From: an uncultured Clostridia bacterium
GTDB lineage: Bacteria; Bacillota; Clostridia; Christensenellales; Borkfalkiaceae
NCBI GenBank assembly: GCA_944372565.1
Contig: CALVZR010000117.1
Span: 1-18,165 of the forward strand
Direction: 5' to 3'
Length of the DNA: 18,165 nucleotides
The notes under the pieces are model-generated. The model was given only the letters and a program-made list of their open reading frames with translations, was not told the DNA's origin and searched no databases. The first letter of the stretch is position 1, and each line of letters opens with the position of its first letter. Positions 13,541-18,165 of the stretch are shown piece by piece. The position numbers were made by a program, and so were the translations under genes.

Positions 13541-14230
13541 ATGGAAGAAAATAAAATCCCCGTTCATATCGGCATCATCATGGACGGGAACGGCAGGTGG
13601 GCGCAGCTGCGCGGGAAAAACCGTTCTTACGGGCACAAGGCCGGTTCGGCGAACGTCGAGCGGGTGGCGGAGCACGCGTTTTCGCGCGGCGTGAAGGCGG
13701 TTTCGCTGTACGCGTTTTCTTCCGAAAACTGGGCGCGCCCGAAAGAGGAAGTGAACGAGCTGATGAAACTGCTCGGTTCGTATATCAAAAAACTGACCGC
13801 GCGGGCGGTGAAAAACGGCGTGCGCGTGAACGTGCTGGGGGAAAGGAGCCGCCTTTCGCCCGAACTTCTGCGCGTCATCGAAAAATACACCGCAAAGACG
13901 GCGGCGGGAAAACTGCAGCTCAATATCCTCATCGATTACGGCGGCAGGGGAGAGATCGTCCGCGCGGCGAACGCCGCGCTCGAAAGAGGGGAAACGCTCA
14001 CCGAAGAGAGCCTTTCGGCGCATCTTTACACGGCGGAACTGCCCCCGCTCGATCTCATCGTCCGCACGGGCGGGGAGATCAGGCTTTCCAACTTCATGCT
14101 CTGGCAGGCGGCGTATGCCGAATTGTATTTTACGGACGTGCTCTGGCCGGATTTCGGAGAAAAGGAACTTGACATTGCTCTCGAAAACTTTGCAAAGAGA
14201 GAGCGCAGATACGGGAAGATAGAATGTTAA
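13541..14230 (+). CDS. uppS: Undecaprenyl diphosphate synthase (cis-prenyltransferase)
   Basis: The protein has 229 residues. It builds the C55 lipid carrier for peptidoglycan and other wall polymers from farnesyl and isopentenyl diphosphates. HIGIIMDGNGRWA (9-21) holds catalytic Asp15. YAFSSENWARPKEEV (57-71) and DLIVRTGGEIRLSNFMLWQ (171-189) bind the diphosphates, and the end AELYFTDVLWPDF is typical. It starts one base after the frr stop with no strong ribosome site of its own, so it probably depends on coupling to frr. Its last 7 bases overlap cdsA. Confidence 0.96.
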   Translation: MEENKIPVHIGIIMDGNGRWAQLRGKNRSYGHKAGSANVERVAEHAFSRGVKAVSLYAFSSENWARPKEEVNELMKLLGSYIKKLTARAVKNGVRVNVLGERSRLSPELLRVIEKYTAKTAAGKLQLNILIDYGGRGEIVRAANAALERGETLTEESLSAHLYTAELPPLDLIVRTGGEIRLSNFMLWQAAYAELYFTDVLWPDFGEKELDIALENFAKRERRYGKIEC

Positions 14231-15060
14231 AAAGAACGATCACGGGCATTTTCATCGTGGCGGTCGTCGTCGGCTTTTTCTTTTTGCGGAAAGCGGACGT
14301 GCGGCTGTTCGCCGTTTTGATCTGTTTCCTTTCGCTGGCGGGCACGTTCGAGGTGTTCCGCGCAGTGAACAGCGTTTCCGGGGAGGGGGAAAAGGCTCCT
14401 TTTTCGGGCGGTTCGGGGAAAATTTCCCTCGCCGCGGAAATCGTTTGCGCGGCGGCGTTCACGCCCGTTTTCGTGTTCTGCGGCTCGCTCTGGGCGCTCG
14501 CGGTTTTAGGGTGCGGCGTTATCGCGCTCGCCGCGGCGGAGATCGTTTCGCCCGCGGGGGCGAAAGCGTTCGGCGCGCGCGCCCTCGTGCTGCTGTATCC
14601 AAACGGCTTTTTGTTCTGCATGCTCGCGGTCAACGCCATGGAAGAACATTCCTTGCAGGCGCTTTTGCTCATTTTCGTCACTTCGCCGCTTTCGGATACG
14701 CTGGCGTATCTCGTCGGCTCTTTGATCGGCGGAAAAAAGCTCTGCCCCAAAATCAGCCCCAACAAAACGGTGGCGGGGGCGGTCGGCGGATTGTTCGGGG
14801 GGGCGGCCGGCGCGCTCGTTCTGCACTTTATCTTCCCTTCGGTGTTCGGCGTGCGGGCGGAATGGCTGCTCTTTCTCGTCATCGGGCTGGCGGCGGCCTT
14901 CTTCACCGAGGCGGGCGACTTGTTTGAAAGCTACATCAAACGCCGCGCGGGCATAAAGGATATGGGCAGGCTGCTGCCCGGGCACGGCGGCATTATGGAC
15001 AGGATAGACGGCATTTTATTCTGTTCCGCATTCACGGCGGCGGTGTTCTGTTTCCTGTAA
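14224..15060 (+). CDS. cdsA: Phosphatidate cytidylyltransferase (CDP-diglyceride synthase)
   Basis: The protein has 278 residues with about eight hydrophobic membrane segments. It joins phosphatidic acid and CTP to make CDP-diacylglycerol, the precursor of phosphatidylglycerol and cardiolipin. The C-terminal signature is complete: GDLFESYIKRRAGIKDMG (231-248) then LPGHGGIMDRIDG (251-263). SPLSDTLAYLVG (154-165) and ISPNKTVAGAVGG (177-189) are also typical. The start overlaps the uppS end by 7 bases (ATG at 14224 before TAA at 14228). Confidence 0.96.
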   Translation: MLKRTITGIFIVAVVVGFFFLRKADVRLFAVLICFLSLAGTFEVFRAVNSVSGEGEKAPFSGGSGKISLAAEIVCAAAFTPVFVFCGSLWALAVLGCGVIALAAAEIVSPAGAKAFGARALVLLYPNGFLFCMLAVNAMEEHSLQALLLIFVTSPLSDTLAYLVGSLIGGKKLCPKISPNKTVAGAVGGLFGGAAGALVLHFIFPSVFGVRAEWLLFLVIGLAAAFFTEAGDLFESYIKRRAGIKDMGRLLPGHGGIMDRIDGILFCSAFTAAVFCFL

Positions 15061-15069
15061 GCGGGAAAA

Positions 15070-15086
15070 ACCGCGGGGGCCGCGGT
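15070..15086 (+). other. Short GC hairpin between cdsA and dxr
   Basis: ACCGCGG, GGG, CCGCGGT: a perfect 7-bp stem with 3-base loop, 9 bases after the cdsA stop and about 20 before the dxr start. There is no T-run, so it is not a terminator. It could be an mRNA-processing or stability element, or chance in a GC-rich gap. Confidence 0.4.
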
Positions 15087-15108
15087 ATAAAATCTGGGCG
15101 GATTGAAT

Positions 15109-16305
15109 ATGATAAGAATAGCATTACTCGGGAGCACGGGTTCCATCGGCACGCAGACGCTGAACGTGGTCGAGCGGCATAAAGAGCGGTTTGAAATCGT
15201 CTCTCTCGCCGCCGGCGGGAACGCCCGTGCTTTTTTTGAACAAATCGAAAAATTCCGCCCGCGCACGGCGGCGCTCGCCCGCGCGGAAAACCTGCCGGAT
15301 CGGGTGAAATTCACCGCAAACGGCGCAAGTTACGAGCGGCGGGACGGCGGCATTACCCGCATCTTTTTGGGGGAAGAGGCGTATCTGGACGCGATCTGTG
15401 CGGAGGCGGACGTCGTTGTGGTGGCGCTGGTGGGATTTATCGGCGTGCGCGCGGCGCTCAAAGCGGCGCGTATGGGCAAAAAGATCGCCCTCGCGAACAA
15501 GGAAAGCCTGGTGGCGGGCGGCGCGCTCGTTATGGCGGAGGCGGAGCGGCAGGGCGCGGAGATCGCCCCGATAGACAGCGAGCACTCCGCGATCTGGCAG
15601 GCGCTCGGGTTCGACAGAAAGGCGGCGTATAAAAAGATCATCCTCACGGCGTCGGGCGGCGCGCTGCGCGATAAAAAGGCGGAAGAGCTGGCGTTCGTTA
15701 CGGCGGAGGACGCGCTCCGCCATCCCAACTGGAAGATGGGCGGGCGCATCACGGTGGATTCCGCCACCATGGTGAACAAGGCGTTCGAAGTGATGGAGGC
15801 GGCGTGGCTGTACGGCGCGAAAAAAGAGCAGATCGAGGTCGTGATCCACCCGCAGAGCGTGGTGCACTCCATGGTGGAGTTTGCAGATGGCGCCGTGCTC
15901 GCGCAGCTGGGCGTTCCCTCGATGGAAGTGCCCATTCAGCTGGCGCTCACCGCGCCCGAACGGCTGGAAACTTCGGCGGCGCGGCTGGATTTCGCCTCTT
16001 TGGGGGCGCTCACGTTCGCGCCCGTGGAACGGGAAAAATATCCCTGTTTTTTCATCGCGCTGAGAAGTATGGAACTGGGGGATAACTATCCCTGCGCGCT
16101 CAACGCGGCGGACGAAGTCGCGGTGCAGGCGTTTCTGGAAGGGAAGATCGGTTTTCCCGATATCGCCCGCGTGCTCAGACAAACGCTGGCGCAGACGGAA
16201 AGGGTACATATCGCTGACGAGCAAACGCTCGTTGGCGAGGATAAAAAGGCGCGCGCGCTGGCGCACAGGCTGATCTCGGAGGGGAATGGAACATTTACTG
16301 CTTAG
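15109..16305 (+). CDS. dxr: 1-deoxy-D-xylulose 5-phosphate reductoisomerase
   Basis: The protein has 398 residues from ATG 15109. A TTG two codons upstream is possible, but GGCGGA lies 6 bases from the ATG. It converts DXP to 2-C-methyl-D-erythritol 4-phosphate with NADPH, the committed step of the MEP isoprenoid pathway that feeds UppS. Visible are the NADPH motif GSTGSIG (8-14), ALANKESLVAGG (127-138), PIDSEHSAIWQ with metal ligands Asp157 and Glu159, ASGGALRD (181-188, usually ASGGPFRD), HPNWKMGGRITVDSATMVNK (205-224) and EVMEAAWLY. The C-terminal helical domain is present. Its last 20 bases overlap the rseP frame. Confidence 0.96.
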   Translation: MIRIALLGSTGSIGTQTLNVVERHKERFEIVSLAAGGNARAFFEQIEKFRPRTAALARAENLPDRVKFTANGASYERRDGGITRIFLGEEAYLDAICAEADVVVVALVGFIGVRAALKAARMGKKIALANKESLVAGGALVMAEAERQGAEIAPIDSEHSAIWQALGFDRKAAYKKIILTASGGALRDKKAEELAFVTAEDALRHPNWKMGGRITVDSATMVNKAFEVMEAAWLYGAKKEQIEVVIHPQSVVHSMVEFADGAVLAQLGVPSMEVPIQLALTAPERLETSAARLDFASLGALTFAPVEREKYPCFFIALRSMELGDNYPCALNAADEVAVQAFLEGKIGFPDIARVLRQTLAQTERVHIADEQTLVGEDKKARALAHRLISEGNGTFTA

Positions 16306-17365
16306 TTTTGCGAGCGTGATGCAAAACATATTATATATCCTGCTGGCGGTTATCGTGCTGCTCGTGATGATCACGGTGCACGAATTCGGGCACTACACCG
16401 CGGGGCGCGTCTTCGGGTTCAAGATAGAGGAATTCGCCATCGGGTTCGGGCCGAAACTCTATTCCCGTAAAAAGGCGGACGGCGAAGTCTTTTCGGTGCG
16501 CGCGCTGCCGCTGGGCGGGTTCTGCGCGTTCGCGGGGGAGGACGAGGACGACGGCGACCCCGCCGCGTTCAACAATAAAAAGCCGTGGCAGAGGATCATC
16601 GTGCTCGTGGCGGGGGCGTTTATGAACTACGTGCTGGCGATCGTGCTTATCGTTGCGATGTTCGGAATTTACGGGCAGCCTTCCTACCGCGTGGAGGAGG
16701 TGGAGCCTGCGGCCGCGGCGGCGGGGCAGACGCTTGAGGTGGGGGACGTCATCCTCTCGCTCAACGGGCGGCGCATCTATATGGCGACCGACCTCATGAA
16801 ATCCATCGACAATTTTTCCGCGGGCGATACCCTGCCCGTAACCGTTTTGCGGAACGGCGAAGAAACCGAACTGCTTGTGGAACTCGTGAGCGACGGGAAT
16901 TTTACAAACATCGAAGATACCGGCACCCTTCTCCGCGCGCTGGGACTGCGCGCCCTGCGTTCGGTGAACGTGCGGGAAGGGTTCTGGGGGACGATAGGCG
17001 GAAGTTTTGAATATTCTTTCCGCGTGGCGGGCACCATTTTCACCGTGCTCGGGCAGCTTCTGACGGGAAAGCTGGGGCTTTCTTCGCTGGGCGGCACCAT
17101 CACCACGGTAACGGTAACGGCAAACGCCATCCGCACGGGCGGGCTGAACTACCTTCTGATGATCTCCTCGTTTATCGGGGTCAACCTCGCCGTGTTTAAC
17201 CTGCTGCCCATCCCCGCGCTGGACGGCAGCCGCGTGATCTTTACGGTGATCGAATGGATCCGCAAAAAGCCGCTGAACCGCAAGGTGGAAGGGGCGATAC
17301 ACTTTGCGGGGCTGATCTTCCTCGTGGGGTTCGCCATATTGGTGGACGTTCTGCAATTATTTTAA
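16286..17365 (+). CDS. rseP: RIP metalloprotease (site-2 protease, RseP/RasP family)
   Basis: The protein has 359 residues. This intramembrane zinc protease cuts membrane proteins such as anti-sigma factors and leftover signal peptides. The first membrane segment carries VHEFGHYTAGR, with zinc site HEFGH at 32-36. FAIGFGPKLYS and ALPLGGFCAFAGEDE (73-87) follow. A second membrane segment is near 103-127, then one PDZ domain (about 130-200) with GDVILSLNGRRI. The third catalytic element, NLLPIPALDGSR (305-316), includes Asp313, and a last membrane helix ends the protein. I took ATG 16286, after GGAGG with only a 3-base gap. ATG 16319 (MQNILYILL) has a weaker site but would give a more usual N-terminus. 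It is the last gene of the cluster; ispG, often next, is absent before the terminator. Confidence 0.94.
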   Translation: MEHLLLSFASVMQNILYILLAVIVLLVMITVHEFGHYTAGRVFGFKIEEFAIGFGPKLYSRKKADGEVFSVRALPLGGFCAFAGEDEDDGDPAAFNNKKPWQRIIVLVAGAFMNYVLAIVLIVAMFGIYGQPSYRVEEVEPAAAAAGQTLEVGDVILSLNGRRIYMATDLMKSIDNFSAGDTLPVTVLRNGEETELLVELVSDGNFTNIEDTGTLLRALGLRALRSVNVREGFWGTIGGSFEYSFRVAGTIFTVLGQLLTGKLGLSSLGGTITTVTVTANAIRTGGLNYLLMISSFIGVNLAVFNLLPIPALDGSRVIFTVIEWIRKKPLNRKVEGAIHFAGLIFLVGFAILVDVLQLF

Positions 17366-17376
17366 GGGCTTAAAAA

Positions 17377-17417
17377 GCGCCCGCCGCAATTTTGCGGCGG
17401 GCGCGGCGTTTTTGTTT
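17377..17417. terminator. Bidirectional intrinsic terminator
   Basis: GCGCCCGCCGCAA (17377-17389) and TTGCGGCGGGCGC (17392-17404) form a near-perfect long stem. On the plus side the run GGCGTTTTTGTTTT follows; on the minus side the stem is followed by TTTTTAAG. It ends the rpsB-rseP cluster and also the two minus-strand XRE genes that converge on it. Confidence 0.9.
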
Positions 17418-17419
17418 TG

Positions 17420-17623
17420 TTAATCGTCTTTCAAACCGAGCAGATAATCGGAATCGACAGAAAGCAGCCTGCATATTTTTATCAGCATTTTCAGATCGGG
17501 CTCGCGGCAGCCCTGTTCGTATCCCGCATAACACGATGCGGAAACGCCCAGCGCCGCGGCGAACGTCTTTTGCGTGAACCCCCTTTCGGTTCGCGTTTCT
17601 TTTAATCTCTCGTTGAAAATCAT
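17420..17623 (-). CDS. Small XRE-family helix-turn-helix regulator (67 aa)
   Basis: The product is almost only a helix-turn-helix domain: FNERLKETRTERGFTQKTFAAALGVSASCYAGYEQG, then EPDLKMLIKICRLLSVDSDYLLGL. It has the closing DYLLG pattern common in phage- and Firmicutes-type Cro/CI regulators. It starts 3 bases after the stop of the other XRE gene and has no clear ribosome site of its own, so the two are translationally coupled. It has no extra sensor domain. Its target is unknown; the palindrome at 17875-17896 upstream of the pair is the best candidate. GC content matches the host chromosome, so it is not obviously recent foreign DNA. Confidence 0.85.
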   Translation of the reverse strand: MIFNERLKETRTERGFTQKTFAAALGVSASCYAGYEQGCREPDLKMLIKICRLLSVDSDYLLGLKDD

Positions 17624-17626
17624 ACG

Positions 17627-17848
17627 CTATTTCTTTTGTTCGGGCGCAAAATCCCTGCCCACGAGTTCGTCGAGCGAAATGCCGTAAAAATCCGCCAGCT
17701 GAACGCAGAAATCGATGTTCGGCAGCCCTTTTCCCGCTTCCCACCAACTGATCATCTGCTGTTTCAGCCCCGTGGCTTTTGCCAACGCGCTTTGCGTATA
17801 ACCGTTGATTTCCCGTTGGTATTTCAGCGCTTCTCCGTAATTTAACAT
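17627..17848 (-). CDS. Small XRE-family helix-turn-helix regulator (73 aa), first of a pair
   Basis: The protein is a single helix-turn-helix domain, GEALKYQREINGYTQSALAKATGLKQQMISWWEAGKGLPN, followed by FCVQLADFYGISLDELVGR and a short charged tail. Two starts are possible: ATG 17854 directly abuts GGGAG, leaving no room for the ribosome, while ATG 17848 lies 6 bases after it. I therefore chose 17848. The partner XRE gene begins 3 bases after its stop. The two proteins share the fold but are clearly different in sequence, so this is not a recent duplication. They could act as a heterodimer or at different sites. Confidence 0.85.
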   Translation of the reverse strand: MLNYGEALKYQREINGYTQSALAKATGLKQQMISWWEAGKGLPNIDFCVQLADFYGISLDELVGRDFAPEQKK

Positions 17849-17874
17849 TTTCATCTCCCGTAAAGATTATTTTT

Positions 17875-17896
17875 CATAAGTTTACGTAAATTTATG
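17875..17896. promoter_or_regulatory. 22-bp near-perfect palindrome, candidate XRE operator
   Basis: CATAAGTTTAC followed by GTAAATTTATG: ten of eleven arm positions are complementary, centred on the perfect core TTTACGTAAA. It lies 27 bases before the chosen start of the first XRE gene and 10 bases before the -35 box of the divergent rightward promoter. It is therefore well placed to control both directions. Confidence 0.6.
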
Positions 17897-17905
17897 TAGA
17901 AACGC

Positions 17906-17934
17906 TTGACTTACAGAAATATATGTAGTACTAT
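17906..17934 (+). promoter_or_regulatory. Divergent rightward promoter
   Basis: TTGACT (17906-17911), a 17-base spacer and TACTAT (17929-17934) on the plus strand. TATGTAG occurs at 17893-17899 and again inside the spacer at 17922-17928. No supported protein gene lies between this promoter and the terminator at 18113-18161. No equally good leftward promoter for the XRE pair was found. Confidence 0.55.
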
Positions 17935-18073
17935 TTCATACAGAACGATTGCAGGAATTTTTTATACGCCAGAACAGGGGAAGGGAAAAACGGAAATTTT
18001 TCGCTGTAAAACGAACGGGCGGCGCGAAACAAAGACAAAATTCAGCATATCCCCCTCATCATCATTCGTAATG
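17935..18073 (+). ncRNA. Possible small RNA transcribed from the divergent promoter
   Basis: A promoter at 17906-17934 and strong hairpins at 18074-18105 and 18113-18161 bracket about 200 bases with no plausible protein frame. The plus-strand frame across it lacks a start with a ribosome site and has a biased, low-complexity composition. Within it I see only A-rich stretches (GGGAAAAACGGAAATTTTTCG at about 17980-18002 can form a weak hairpin). A small RNA, or a leader for a gene beyond the window with a terminator in it, are both possible. Confidence 0.25.
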
Positions 18074-18105
18074 CGGCGCCCCGCGGATAATTCCGCGGGG
18101 CGCCG
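18074..18105. other. Very stable hairpin without T-run
   Basis: CGGCGCCCCGCGGA (18074-18087) and TCCGCGGGGCGCCG (18092-18105) are perfect 14-bp arms around TAAT. Neither side has a T-run, so alone it is not an intrinsic terminator. It lies 14 bases before the true terminator hairpin. Confidence 0.7.
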
Positions 18106-18112
18106 TAAATTT

Positions 18113-18161
18113 AAAAAGACCCGCCCTCCGCCGCAAATTGCGGCGGAGGGCGGGCCTTTTT
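18113..18161. terminator. Bidirectional intrinsic terminator at the right edge
   Basis: A 17-bp perfect stem (18120-18136 with 18138-18154, the inner pairs forming the loop) is flanked by AAAAAG on the left and CCTTTTT on the right, so it can end transcripts from both sides. It probably closes the rightward transcript from 17906 and also a minus-strand gene outside the window. Confidence 0.85.
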
Positions 18162-18165
18162 AAAT

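Noticed and set aside
14097..14160. Variant diphosphate-binding motif RTGGE in UppS
   Set aside because: Gly at this position is also normal in E. coli-type UppS, so it is not unusual.
17875..17928. CRISPR-like or iteron repeat array in the AT-rich XRE upstream region
   Set aside because: There are only two copies of TATGTAG plus one palindrome; no regular repeat-spacer spacing and no replication gene.
17906..18163. Plus-strand 85-residue frame after the divergent promoter
   Set aside because: Its start lies inside the promoter -35 box, so it could not be translated from that transcript, and its end is only the terminator stems.

Overview
The window reads as a chromosome fragment of a GC-rich Gram-positive anaerobe of the Clostridia type, with an AT-rich accessory block at its left end. 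The lineage call is an inference from gene content and order: an Rrf2 regulator followed by NifS-like and NifU-like genes, yqgF followed by a DUF1292 gene, a single-subunit Ca2+ P-type ATPase, the string rpsB-tsf-pyrH-frr-uppS-cdsA-dxr-rseP, strong GGAGG ribosome sites and sigma-A type promoters. An uncultivated gut lineage is plausible, but the species cannot be named from this sequence.

Positions 1 to about 3720 are strikingly AT-rich and all genes there point left. From right to left they are a DUF3990-type ADP-ribosyltransferase-like toxin, an overlapping XRE-family antitoxin/regulator, and the first 732 codons of a very large protein that runs off the left edge. The large frame is completely open from an ATG at 2196 to base 1. 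I do not recognise its family. The toxin promoter carries two near-identical operator-like repeats 50 bp apart. Base composition changes sharply at about 3720-3770, which fits the edge of a transferred island next to the isc operon.

Positions 3970-6202 hold a small Fe-S assembly operon: an IscR/Rrf2-like repressor with four clustered cysteines, cysteine desulfurase, IscU-type scaffold and a 52-residue YtxH-like membrane protein. A strong promoter and an imperfect palindrome at the expected transcription start suggest autoregulation. Positions 6270-7193 hold yqgF and a DUF1292 protein with an unusual His/Cys-rich N-terminal extension. Terminators at 7214-7249 and 7342-7384 separate this unit from a convergent Ca2+ ATPase (7408-10056, minus strand). 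That ATPase has a DKTGS phosphorylation motif and an ATG-TAA start-stop element ahead of a TTG start.

Positions 10276-17365 are the conserved translation and envelope cluster. It encodes ribosomal protein S2, EF-Ts, UMP kinase, ribosome recycling factor, undecaprenyl diphosphate synthase, CDP-diglyceride synthase, DXP reductoisomerase and a site-2 protease. The genes from frr on are tightly packed or overlapping, and the cluster ends in a bidirectional terminator. To its right are two small tandem XRE regulators on the minus strand, an operator-like 22-bp palindrome, a divergent rightward promoter with no convincing reading frame behind it, and strong hairpins including a bidirectional terminator at the window edge. 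That last stretch may encode a small RNA.

No rRNA or tRNA genes, CRISPR array, insertion sequence or transposase/integrase gene was found.
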